Part shown: positions 1 through 7,892 of the stretch, piece by piece | How positions within the stretch are numbered: the stretch's first letter is position 1 | Layout of the letters: every line of letters begins with the position of its first letter | DNA from: Syntrophaceae bacterium UBA2280 | Lineage (GTDB): Bacteria > Desulfobacterota > Syntrophia > Syntrophales > Smithellaceae | NCBI GenBank assembly: GCA_002347685.1 | Contig: DDWS01000002.1 | Span: forward strand, 1-64,000 | Length of the DNA: 64,000 nucleotides | Direction: 5' to 3' | Notes under the pieces: model-generated | The model's input: the letters and a program-made list of their open reading frames with translations, nothing else | Database searches by the model: none | What the model was told of the DNA's origin: nothing | Made by a program: the position numbers and the translations under genes

Positions 1-150
1 TTTCCCAATGATGAGGCACTGACAATAATCTTATATTTGGCGATTCAGGATGTGATGAAAAAACGGACGATACCACTGGCCAACTGGGCTTTGACAATCT
101 CACAACTGGCTGTTATGTATGAGGGCCAATTTGATTTGGCGGCAGTATGA
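1..150 (+). CDS. IS256/Mutator-family transposase, C-terminal end only
   Basis: The first 49 codons read in frame 1 to a TGA at 148-150. They resemble the C-terminus of IS256-type (Mutator) DDE transposases: the FPND start, the LYLAIQDVMKKRTIP stretch, and the final WALTISQLAVMYEGQF motif that closes these enzymes. The N-terminal and catalytic part lies outside the window, so it cannot be told whether the element is intact. The matching terminal inverted repeat would be expected in 151-210 but cannot be delimited without the other end. It marks the left edge of a region littered with transposon scars. Confidence 0.75.
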   Translation, partial: FPNDEALTIILYLAIQDVMKKRTIPLANWALTISQLAVMYEGQFDLAAV

Positions 151-210
151 AAGAAATTCCATTTATACAGATTAGTTTACAGTCTCAAAAATAATTGTGG
201 AGATAATATT

Positions 211-900
211 ATGACAGCTATGATACCTCTTATTGTGCTCGCTTCATTGGCAACGGTTTTCTTCATAGTGGTTAGAGTGACAAAGGGAGGGGTTCCCGGT
301 CTCTTAACAAAGACTTTCGCTTCGGTATGCTTTATCGCCTTAGGTGTCGCCGGCGCATTGTCCTTATATCCCCATATCGAAAAGTCGGCCATACTTATTC
401 TGTTCGGTCTCGTTATGGGTCTTATCGGCGACATAGTCCTTGACCTTAAAATCATTTATCCCGAATCAAACGACCTTTATCTCAATTCAGGCATGATAAG
501 CTTTGGGGTGGGTCATTTTCTTTATCTGGCAGCCATTATTCTGTTAATTAGCTTCAATCTAACCACTCTTCTTGTTTGCATCGCCATAACGCTTCCGATA
601 AGTGCGCTTATTATGTTTGCCTCAAAGCTGATAAAAATTCATTTCGGTAAATTTATTGTGCATGCCGTCCTTTATACCATAATCCTTGTATTTATGTCGG
701 TGTACACGATAGTACTGGCTATAGCCGACACAAAATTTTCATTGATGGCCGTGGGCATGGTGCTGTTCCTCCTTTCGGACCTTGTGCTTTCTCCAATGTA
801 TTTTGCAGGAAAGCAGGACGACAAATTCATGTGCGTTGCTAATCATACTTTATATTATGCGGCTCAGATTTGTATCGCAGCATTTATCTTTTTTATTTAA
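211..900 (+). CDS. YhhN/TMEM86-family membrane protein (lysoplasmalogenase-like)
   Basis: This 229-residue protein is almost entirely hydrophobic, with about seven or eight membrane segments. The GLIGDIVLDL stretch near residues 71-80 and the GVGHFLYLAA stretch near 99-108 match the conserved acidic and histidine-containing helices of the YhhN (TMEM86) family. Animal members hydrolyse the vinyl-ether bond of lysoplasmalogens; the role of bacterial members is largely unproven. A GGAG at about 199 precedes the ATG. Its base composition is visibly more AT-rich than the genes after 3 kb, and it sits between transposase remnants, so lateral arrival is plausible. The family call is good; the enzymatic activity is inference. 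Confidence 0.75.
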   Translation: MTAMIPLIVLASLATVFFIVVRVTKGGVPGLLTKTFASVCFIALGVAGALSLYPHIEKSAILILFGLVMGLIGDIVLDLKIIYPESNDLYLNSGMISFGVGHFLYLAAIILLISFNLTTLLVCIAITLPISALIMFASKLIKIHFGKFIVHAVLYTIILVFMSVYTIVLAIADTKFSLMAVGMVLFLLSDLVLSPMYFAGKQDDKFMCVANHTLYYAAQICIAAFIFFI

Positions 901-1252
901 AACCATCAGAAGGTGATCAACGCTAGGAGGAATATTGATAAAAAGGATGATACTGCAATACAATAAGTCATTGGACAAATGACAATCGGTTAAGAATATC
1001 AAAAAAATGGTCTTTTTATGAGTCCCGTTCTTGCTAGCTTCCTCTTCCACTCGTAGCCAGTCTTGTTGAAAATTCTTGCCTTCAATCGATAATCAACACA
1101 ATTTGATCAGATAGCAGGCATCGGCACAAAACCTCATGGTTTGTGGCAAGAATTTGATTGACAGGGCAGACCGCACTTTCCTATAGTTTAGCAATGCGGA
1201 GGCAATCTCTTATCAAAATAGACACGGCCTGTACTTTTGCCAGATCGTATAA
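901..1252. other. Intergenic, AT-rich, no gene seen
   Basis: No convincing reading frame is present between the YhhN gene and the MacB fragment. The stretch holds a strong sigma-70-like promoter (1158-1187, listed separately). An in-frame stop (1250-1252) immediately precedes the open MacB-like remnant, so the beginning of that gene has been lost. Confidence 0.5.
1158..1187 (+). promoter_or_regulatory. Sigma-70-like promoter, cassette copy A
   Basis: A perfect TTGACA (1158-1163) and TATAGT (1182-1187) are separated by 18 bases. The sequence from the -10 onward (TATAGTT, then GCAAT, then TCTTATCAAA at about 1208) is repeated with variations at 2642-2680 behind another TTGACA box. The shared part extends past the -10, so this is a duplicated promoter-leader, not just two matches to consensus. 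Confidence 0.55.
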
Positions 1253-1645
1253 GTTCAAGAACATCGAACCGATGCAGAGGCGATTGCCCGGGAAGTAGGT
1301 TCGCTGCAATCCGTATCACCGGTTTCATCCAAGTCCGTCAAAGCCATCTTCGGCAACCAGAACTGGTCAACTCAGGTCACGGGGACCGATAATTCATACA
1401 TAATGGCGACCAATCGGTCGATCAAGTCAGGTCGGCAATTTACGGACAGTGAGGCGCGTAGTGGTGCGGCGGTCTGTATTGTGGGTGAGACGGTGGTCAA
1501 GAAACTCTTCGGAGGACAGGACGCCCTGGGAGAAAAAATTCGCCTGGAAAATATTTCTTGCGAGATCATCGCAATCCTTATGGGAAAGAGACAGAGCAGC
1601 ATGGGGACGGATCAGGATGATATTGTGGTTATCCCGCTTTCCACG
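1253..1645 (+). pseudogene. MacB-type ABC transporter permease, internal fragment
   Basis: Frame 2 is open from 1253. It encodes the periplasmic core of a MacB-like permease: a DAEAIAREV segment, GNQNWSTQVTGTD, a SGRQFTDSEARSGAAVC segment, then GETVVKKLFGGQDALGEKIR and the QSSMGTDQDDIVVIPLST motif, all in the family's usual order. MacB forms a tripartite efflux pump with MacA and TolC. The N-terminal ATPase and first membrane helix are missing, and the C-terminal half is cut off where the reading passes into an IS91-type transposase near 1637-1650. It is a dead fragment. Confidence 0.8.
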
Positions 1646-2439
1646 TCACCGACGGCTGCTTTTATGGTGACGGCGGCATGTTCCGCGTCGCGCCTCCTTT
1701 GGAACTGAAAAAGCTGGAGGCTCTCTTCCGGCACAATGTTTTCAAAATGCTCTTCGCCAAGGGAAAGATTACCCGCGAATTGATAGCGATGCACTCTTCA
1801 TGGAAACATTCCGGTTTCCACGTCTTCTGCGGCAACCGCATATCTCCCAGCGATGATACGGCTATGGAAAATCTGGCGCGTTATATCATCCGGGCATCCT
1901 TTTCTCAGGAGCGGATGCAGTACCTGGATGACGTGGGGCAGGTCGTCTATACGGGCAAGGACAGAAAGACAAGCAAGGTCTTTCCCGCGATGGAATGGCT
2001 GGCCGCTATGTGTACGCACATTCCGAATAGGGGCGAGCAGATGGTGCGGTACTACGGATATTACAGCAACGTCGCACGGGGAAAACGGAAGAATGCAGGC
2101 AACGATGATGCTGTCCCCTGCATTCTTGAACCACAGGGAAACGAAAAGGCTTTCAGGAAAAGCTGGGCACGACTGATTCAGAAGATATACGAAGTTGATC
2201 TTCTGATCTGCCCAAAGTGTCATGGGAAAATGCGGGTCATAAGTGCAATAGATGACCGCCAAGTGATCCGTGACATCCTCAAACATCTGGGTATCTGGCT
2301 GGTTAGATCAAGACCGCCGCCGAAAAAACATGACCCGCCAATCCGGGAATACGCCGCTGCCAATCTCCAAATCCAACCACTCAATGATACAATCTACGGC
2401 GACCCAGAATACACCTGGGATGAATACATCCAGTCATAA
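1639..2439 (+). pseudogene. IS91-family (Y2) transposase, 5'-truncated
   Basis: Frame 1 from about 1639 reads FHVTDGCFYGDG and continues to a stop at 2437-2439, the C-terminal half of an IS91-type rolling-circle transposase. Family marks are the RVAPPLELKKLEALFRHNVF region, the HSSWKHSGFHVFCG segment, the ENLARYIIRASFSQERM segment and a zinc-finger-like CPKCHGKMR near the end. The N-terminal part with the first HUH region is missing. IS91 elements move by one-ended rolling-circle transposition and can capture neighbouring DNA, which fits the abrupt fusion to the MacB fragment upstream. Confidence 0.8.
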
Positions 2440-2618
2440 CGCATTTTAAAAAAATAAAATAAGGCGTGCCGGAGAGGTCTGTCCGAATTCCGTAAAAACC
2501 ATCTATTCTTCAGATGAAACGACCAAAAGGTGAGCATATTTCTAATCAGGCCGAGTGTCGCAAAGTGCCACAGCATAACAATCTGTACCACATCCTACAT
2601 CTTGTGTTTAAGATTTCC

Positions 2619-2647
2619 TTGACATACAAGGCCGAAATTCCTATAGT
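2619..2647 (+). promoter_or_regulatory. Sigma-70-like promoter, cassette copy B
   Basis: TTGACA (2619-2624) and TATAGT (2642-2647) are 17 bases apart. The leader that follows (GCAGAAGCAATGTCTTATCAAA, about 2655-2676) matches copy A at 1158-1220. It is followed by a short ATCAA-rich direct repeat (2672-2700). No gene follows on this strand: the minus-strand SDR fragment ends at 2698, so whatever this promoter once drove has been lost. Confidence 0.5.
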
Positions 2648-2697
2648 TCAACCAGGCAGAAGCAATGTCTTATCAAATCAAACAAAATCAAATCAAA

Positions 2698-3210
2698 TCA
2701 AACTTCCGGGGGCAGCATTGCCAGTAAAGGTGTGTGGAACATTCCCGGGGCGACAGCCATGACGCGAATTCCCAAAATCGCCAGGTCGCGGGCCTTGGGC
2801 AGGGTCATGCTGACCACCGCGCCTTTCGAGGTCGCGTAGGCGGCCTGTCCAATCTGCCCTTCAAAGGCAGCAACACTTGCCACATTGACGATCACACCCC
2901 GTTCGCCTGCTTCATTCGGCGCATTCTCACTCATGGCCTGCGCCGCCTTGCTTGCAACATTGAAGGTGCCCAGCAGGTTAAGACGGATGATTTGTTCAAA
3001 GACCGGAAAGGAATGAGCGCCTTTTTTCGATACGGTGCGCTCCGTCCAGCCGCAACCGACGGCATTGACACAGCAATGAATAGCGCCGAATTGCTCTTGG
3101 GCTCTGGCAATACTGTTATTGACACTTTCTTCACTGGTGACATCCGTTAAACAAAAAATAACCTTATCCCCCAGTTCGACAACCAGGGCTGCGCAATTCT
3201 TAATTTTCAT
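2698..3210 (-). pseudogene. HSD10-like SDR 3-hydroxyacyl-CoA dehydrogenase, truncated at both ends
   Basis: The 170-residue frame matches short-chain 3-hydroxyacyl-CoA dehydrogenases of the HSD17B10 type. It keeps the TDVTSEESV region, the NVASVAAFEGQIGQAAYATSKG active-site region with its YxxxK, and the VAPGMFHTPLLAMLPPEV segment. After the first few residues the text jumps from MKIKNCAALVV to ELGDKV, so the glycine-rich NAD loop and roughly 40 residues are gone. The C-terminal 50 or so residues beyond LPPEV are also missing, replaced by the ATCAA repeat next to promoter cassette B. Loss of the cofactor loop predicts an inactive protein. It lies 28 bases after the preceding SDR gene of the operon. 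Confidence 0.75.
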
Positions 3211-3238
3211 GGCACTCTCTTCTTTACTTACCGAAGTC

Positions 3239-4070
3239 CTATTGTTTTAGTTTATCCAGTCCGAATGCGTTACTCATCAGATGGTCGACGAGGTCCACCG
3301 GTAGTTTTTTATAGAACGGCATCCGTCTGGATTCCTTGCCGATGCGAATGATCTTGGGGATCTTTGTCCGGGATAGCTTATCGACCAAACCTTTTGAAAA
3401 TTCTTCGGCGGGTGTCGGATCTTTTTGCGAGGCAACCGCCCTTGCTTTGATATATTCGATCAGCGGAGCGTAAACCGAATTTTTTTGTTTCGATGATGTT
3501 CTTTACGGCGGCTTCTCCAATATTGGATTTGATGGCGCCGACTTGAACCACAATAACCGCAATATTGAAGGGTGCCAGTTCCATGCGCAAGGAATCCGAA
3601 AGCAGATGCATGGCGGCCTTCGTCGCACAATACACACCGGCAAAAGGGGTGGCGCATATTCCCGACACGCTGCCGATATTGACGATCAGACCGGACCGCT
3701 TCTTGATCATATGCGGGGCAACGGCCCTGGTTAAAGCGGCGGCCCCGAAGACGTTGGTATCGAACTGACGCCTCATGTCATCGGCGGATATATCGATCAC
3801 CGGCCCCATCTGCATATAACCGGCGTTATTGACCAGAACATCGATTCTTCCGGCTTTGCCGATGACTTCACGAACGCAGGCTCCGATGGAATCGGAATCC
3901 GTTACATCGAGCGTGGCGGTTTCCATCTTTTCTCTCTTTAATGGTTCAATCACCTCAGGCTTTCGCGCCGTGGCGAATACCCGGCAGCCGCGCGATGCAA
4001 ACTCGCGGGCCAGCGGCAGCCCGATTCCCGATGAACAACCGGAAATGAGTACAACGGATGCTTTTTCCAT
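3239..4070 (-). pseudogene. SDR oxidoreductase with a 3' frameshift
   Basis: The first about 195 codons encode a classical short-chain dehydrogenase: TGxxxGxG-like ISGCSSGIG near residues 9-17, NNAG near 87, and YCATK as the catalytic YxxxK. At a run of seven T (about 3480-3486 on the plus strand) the frame is thrown off and the protein would end at 3378. Removing one base of that run restores a family-like tail (VYAPLIEYIKARAV through RRMPFYKKLPVDLVDHLM) ending at 3239-3241. This is either a real frameshift mutation or a homopolymer sequencing error. AAGGGGG precedes the ATG. It sits 105 bases after the CaiB gene, in the same operon. Confidence 0.75.
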
Positions 4071-4175
4071 GATCCCCCCTTAAAGTCGGTATGTTTATCC
4101 TTATCCGAACTTCTTCCCGCGCGCGTCCGGACTTCATGGCAGACAACTCGCGGGAGGAAATTCTTTCTTTTGTGT

Positions 4176-5411
4176 CTACTTGATGATCATATTGTTCCGC
4201 CATGCGGTAATCTTTTCAGCGCTGTATCCCAGCGCGGAGAGGATCTCGTCATTATGCTCGCCCAGACGGGGCGCAGGTCTGCGGATTGATGTTTTCTCGC
4301 CATTGAAACGCACGGGATTGCCCATGATCCAGTCCGTGCGTCCGCTCGGCATCTTGTGTTCAATAATAAAACCGTTTTCCAACGCCTGTGTATCATTCTT
4401 GAGCTCTTTCCAGCGGAGGTTGACTTCATGCGCGATATCGGCTTTTTTCAGCCGTGTAACGATTTCATGCTCCGTTAAGTTACCGAAGGTCTCGTCAATG
4501 ATGGCCGCCAGCTCTTCCCCGTGCTGAAACCCTGCCATTTGATTATTGAAACGCGGATCATCCGCAAGGTCTGGGCGTCTAAGCACCAGTTCAGCGAAGG
4601 GTTTCCAGTAGCGGTCGTATTCCAGGGCCATAACCGTAATCCATCGGCCCTCCTTTGACTGATAAGTATTCATCAGGCCGGAGCGGGGTTGTCTGCGTTT
4701 TGTCCTGATCTTGTTGTATTCGTCTTCGGAAAGGTGCGCGTTGTTGTTGGCGGAAGCAATATTCAACTGAAGGTTCCACAAGGCGGTATTGAAAAGAGAT
4801 GTCTGCACCTTGCATCCCTTTCCTGTTTTTTCTCTTTGCAGGAGGGCGGCGCAGATGCCTCCGGCCAGAATAGTGCCTGTCGGATGGTCCCCAAATCCTG
4901 CCAGAGCCGGCAGAGGTGGGTTACCCGGCTCCGGCATCTCCACCAGGATTCCGGAACGGGCAAAGTAGGCGGACAGATCAAATCCGGGCTTTTCTTTATC
5001 AGGGCCGTCGTCGCCATATCCGTTTAAGTAAGCATATACAAGTCGGGGGTTTTTCCCGGAGACCGTTTCGTAATCCAGCCCGAGGCTCTTGAGGGCCTTG
5101 GGACGATAATTCGTGACGAGGACATCCGCCGTTTGCAGCAGTTTATGGATAATTTCTTTTCCCTCGTCGGTTTTCAGATTGAGGGAGATTCCCCGCTTAT
5201 TCCGATTATCCATTTCAAACTGAATATTGTCGTCGTCCTGAACCGGACACGCCATGATAAAACCGAAAAACCGGAACATGTCGCCTGAAAGCGATTCGAT
5301 TTTGATCACATCCGCGCCCCAGTCCGCGAGCGTCATCGCGCAAATCGGAGCAGCGGCATAAGTACTGAAATCCAGGATTTTGACCCCCTGTAAAGGTAAT
5401 GTGTTTCCCAT
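4176..5411 (-). CDS. CaiB/BaiF-family (class III) CoA-transferase
   Basis: This 411-residue protein is a family III CoA-transferase, which moves CoA between carboxylic acids through an aspartyl-anhydride/thioester cycle without a free intermediate. Visible marks are the opening GVKILDFSTYAAAPICAMTLADWGADVIKIE segment (residues 9-39), the NYRPKALKSLGLDY region, and the GFDLSAYFARSG region with Asp145 as the probable catalytic residue. GGHPTG-like GDHPTGT and the C-terminal APRLGEHNDEIL closing motif are also present. AGGAGAAGG precedes the start. Thiolase and SDR genes around it point to activation of an acid for beta-oxidation-like degradation. The substrate cannot be read from the sequence. 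Confidence 0.88.
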   Translation of the reverse strand: MGNTLPLQGVKILDFSTYAAAPICAMTLADWGADVIKIESLSGDMFRFFGFIMACPVQDDDNIQFEMDNRNKRGISLNLKTDEGKEIIHKLLQTADVLVTNYRPKALKSLGLDYETVSGKNPRLVYAYLNGYGDDGPDKEKPGFDLSAYFARSGILVEMPEPGNPPLPALAGFGDHPTGTILAGGICAALLQREKTGKGCKVQTSLFNTALWNLQLNIASANNNAHLSEDEYNKIRTKRRQPRSGLMNTYQSKEGRWITVMALEYDRYWKPFAELVLRRPDLADDPRFNNQMAGFQHGEELAAIIDETFGNLTEHEIVTRLKKADIAHEVNLRWKELKNDTQALENGFIIEHKMPSGRTDWIMGNPVRFNGEKTSIRRPAPRLGEHNDEILSALGYSAEKITAWRNNMIIK

Positions 5412-5446
5412 TGTCCTTCTCCTTAGATAGACCTTAGTAATATTGT

Positions 5447-6742
5447 TTATTCCGCTTTGCGGTAAATATGAGCCCCCAGGGCCGCTTCTTCGACGCCGAT
5501 CAGGCCGCCTCCATTAATCTGCATGCCGATTTTCGCCCCTTTCACCTGTCTCGCGCCCGCCCGTCCTCGAAGTTGGGTTACCAGTTCATAGGCTTGGGCA
5601 AGGCCGGTGCAGCCGACGGGATGGCCGCGCGAAATCAGACCGCCGCTCACGTTGGTTGGCAGTTCACCGCCCAGAGACGTTGCCCCGGAGGAGCAGTAAA
5701 CCCCGGCTTCTTCCGATCGGCAGAAACCGGCCTGGGCTGTCTGATAGATTTCTCCGAAGGATGTCGCATCGTGCAGTTCCAGGACATCAATGTCTTTTCG
5801 TTTTAACCCCGACAGACGGAAAGCAATCTCGGCGCCTCTTCCTGAAATATCCTGATCATAATCTCCCCTGGCGCGTCCGGAGACCAGAACCGATGCAAGA
5901 ACCTCGATTGGATCTTTCATTTCCTGGTGTTCCTTGAGGTATTTTTCGGAACAGACAATGGCGGCGGCGCAGCCCTCTCCCGTCGGCGCGCACATGGGAC
6001 GGGTCAGGGGGTAGGTAATGGGCTTGTCGGCCATGACTTGTTCCCATGATATTTCTTTGCGGTACTGGGCCTTGGGATTCATTGTGCTGTGATGATGGGT
6101 TTTGGAGCAGACTCTGGCCAATTGTTCCTGGGTGTAGCCATATTTTTTCATGACCTTCATGGCCTTTACGGCGTAGTAGTCCATAAAGGGACTCCGGTCT
6201 TCCCCGACATTCGTCTCCTCATAGGGAATCCCGAGGACTTCCGATTTTTCTTTCCGCCATTTCTCTATGTACAGCTTTTTCCTGTCCTGCTCGCTCCCCA
6301 TCCAGAAAGCGGAAAGCGTCATGTAGGGAAGCGCAGCCACAATTTCCGGAAGATCCTCCAGGTTATTGAGATCGGGCAGCACCTTTTCGATGCCGACGGC
6401 AAGGGCCAGGTCGGATGCGCCCGCCAGCACATAATGGATTGCCTGGTTCAAGGCGGTGGATGCCGTCGCGCATGCATTCTCCACATTCACCACGGGCATG
6501 CTCTCAAACCCGAGACGACGCAGAATCACCTGGCCGCGGATGCAGTGCTGGCTCGTGAGCATTCCCTGGGCGCAATTGCCGTACCAGATGCCGCCGATGG
6601 CCGCCTGATCGCCTTTAGGGTTCAGGCCCACGTCTTCCATGGCCTCGGAAATGGCGATGTCGCATTGTTGTTCAAAAGAACCCCCATCCTGCTTGACGAT
6701 GGGGGTCATGCCCACGCCGATGATATAGATTCGATCTTTCAT
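5447..6742 (-). CDS. SCP2-type thiolase (acetyl-CoA C-acyltransferase family)
   Basis: The 431-residue product is a thiolase of the SCP2/acetyl-CoA acetyltransferase branch. The nucleophilic cysteine lies in VENACATASTAL (near residue 91), the second catalytic region is SRGHPVGCTG, and a glycine-rich INGGGLIG motif closes the fold. Such enzymes cleave or form 3-ketoacyl-CoA esters. A CAGGAGGA ribosome-binding site precedes the ATG. It lies 35 bases upstream of the CaiB gene and 51 bases after the SDR, so the three are likely co-transcribed. With the dehydrogenases it would complete the last steps of a beta-oxidation spiral. No acyl-CoA dehydrogenase or hydratase is nearby, so the route is incomplete here. 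Confidence 0.88.
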   Translation of the reverse strand: MKDRIYIIGVGMTPIVKQDGGSFEQQCDIAISEAMEDVGLNPKGDQAAIGGIWYGNCAQGMLTSQHCIRGQVILRRLGFESMPVVNVENACATASTALNQAIHYVLAGASDLALAVGIEKVLPDLNNLEDLPEIVAALPYMTLSAFWMGSEQDRKKLYIEKWRKEKSEVLGIPYEETNVGEDRSPFMDYYAVKAMKVMKKYGYTQEQLARVCSKTHHHSTMNPKAQYRKEISWEQVMADKPITYPLTRPMCAPTGEGCAAAIVCSEKYLKEHQEMKDPIEVLASVLVSGRARGDYDQDISGRGAEIAFRLSGLKRKDIDVLELHDATSFGEIYQTAQAGFCRSEEAGVYCSSGATSLGGELPTNVSGGLISRGHPVGCTGLAQAYELVTQLRGRAGARQVKGAKIGMQINGGGLIGVEEAALGAHIYRKAE

Positions 6743-6793
6743 AAATCCTCCTGATATTTTGATGGTTTGATGATCATTCGCCGAGATACTCGG

Positions 6794-7744
6794 TCATTTC
6801 TCAACCAGAGAAGACAGAATGTTGATGACGTTTTCCGTGGCATTTTCATAATAGCGCGCATCTTTCAGGGAGATGATTTCGGGGAACCGTTCGGCAATCT
6901 GTTCGACCGTGACGGCCGCCCCGGTTGCGAAGCGCACACCGCATCCCTCGTTCATTTGCACACTGGAATAGTAACCGCCCCCGGCGGACAGAATCTTCCC
7001 CGTTGACAGGCATTGATCGGAAACGAGATAGAGTGCCATCGACGCCACCAGTTCGGGTTTGATCCTGTCGGCAATCTCCGCCGGAAAAGTTCCGCCCGCC
7101 ATGCCGGTTGCGGCGATGGGGGCGATGGTGTTTACGGTGATATCGTATTTTGCTCCCTCTAGTTTCAGGGCGTTCATCAACCAGACAAGGCCGAGCTTGG
7201 CCGCGGCGTAATTAGTTTGTCCGAAATTTCCGTAGAGGCCGGCCGTGGAAGTGGTCAAGAGGATTCTGCCGTATTTTGCCTGTTGCATGATCGGGAAAGC
7301 CGACTTCGTGAGATAGACGGCGCCGAGAAGATGGACTCGCAGGACCTCTTCAAAATCATCAAGGGGCATCTTGAGAAAACTCTTATCTTTGAGAATTCCC
7401 GCATTGTTGATAAGAATGTCCAGCCGTCCGAAGTGGTCCATGGCGCAGGCGACGATCTTTCCCGCACAATCCCTGTCCGCCACACTCTCGCAATTGGCAA
7501 CGGCCTGACCACCCTTCTGGTGGATTTCTTCGGTTACTTTAATGGCGCGGGAGGAGCCGTCGGGGAAAACGCCGGGATCATTCACCACCACTTTTGCGCC
7601 GCGTGCTGCAAGTTCCAGCGCATAACTTCGGCCGAGCCCAGCTCCGGCGCCGGTTACAATCGCGACACGTTGATCAAAATGGATTGTAATTTTGCTTACT
7701 CCTTTTCTATATATATTGTCGCCCTTGCTTAGTGCAACGGCCAT
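6794..7744 (-). CDS. SDR family 3-hydroxyacyl-CoA dehydrogenase-like (MFE-2 type)
   Basis: The protein resembles the dehydrogenase domain of peroxisomal multifunctional enzyme type 2: RVAIVTGAGAGLGRSYALELAARGAKVVVND (from residue 26), NNAGILKDKSFLKM, a serine in TTSTAGLYGN, and NYAAAKLG carrying the catalytic Tyr and Lys. A C-terminal extension after about residue 255 is longer than in plain SDRs. It is the first gene of the minus-strand operon and is divergent from the sigma-54 activator. The ATG at 7742-7744 has an AGAAAGG just before it. A better-placed AAAAGGAG lies about 40 bases inside, ahead of a rare ATT codon, so the true start is uncertain. Confidence 0.85.
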   Translation of the reverse strand: MAVALSKGDNIYRKGVSKITIHFDQRVAIVTGAGAGLGRSYALELAARGAKVVVNDPGVFPDGSSRAIKVTEEIHQKGGQAVANCESVADRDCAGKIVACAMDHFGRLDILINNAGILKDKSFLKMPLDDFEEVLRVHLLGAVYLTKSAFPIMQQAKYGRILLTTSTAGLYGNFGQTNYAAAKLGLVWLMNALKLEGAKYDITVNTIAPIAATGMAGGTFPAEIADRIKPELVASMALYLVSDQCLSTGKILSAGGGYYSSVQMNEGCGVRFATGAAVTVEQIAERFPEIISLKDARYYENATENVINILSSLVEK

Positions 7745-7812
7745 GCCTTTCTTATAATAAATTGAATTTATTAAGTTATTTCAAAATGAGCCCTTTTGGC
7801 GACCCGAAAACA

Positions 7813-7839
7813 CTTGCATTTAGCAAATATGTCTTGCAT
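7813..7839. promoter_or_regulatory. Paired CTTGCAT direct repeats in the divergent promoter region
   Basis: CTTGCAT occurs at 7813-7819 and again at 7833-7839, exactly 20 bases apart (about two helical turns). The first copy is also half of an inverted repeat, TTGC-N5-GCAA (7814-7826). It lies midway between the SDR operon start and the sigma-54 activator start, where a regulator would be expected to bind. No consensus -24/-12 promoter was found in the same interval. The operator role is a guess from position and spacing. Confidence 0.3.
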
Positions 7840-7892
7840 GTTTCAAAAGTGATTATTCCCGTAAGGTTTTATGTGCTGAAGGAGAGGTGCTT

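Noticed and set aside
7745..7892. A -24/-12 promoter for the CoA-thioester operon.
   Set aside because: No GG-N10-GC pair with TGGCA/TTGC character on either strand; the nearest candidates have wrong spacing.
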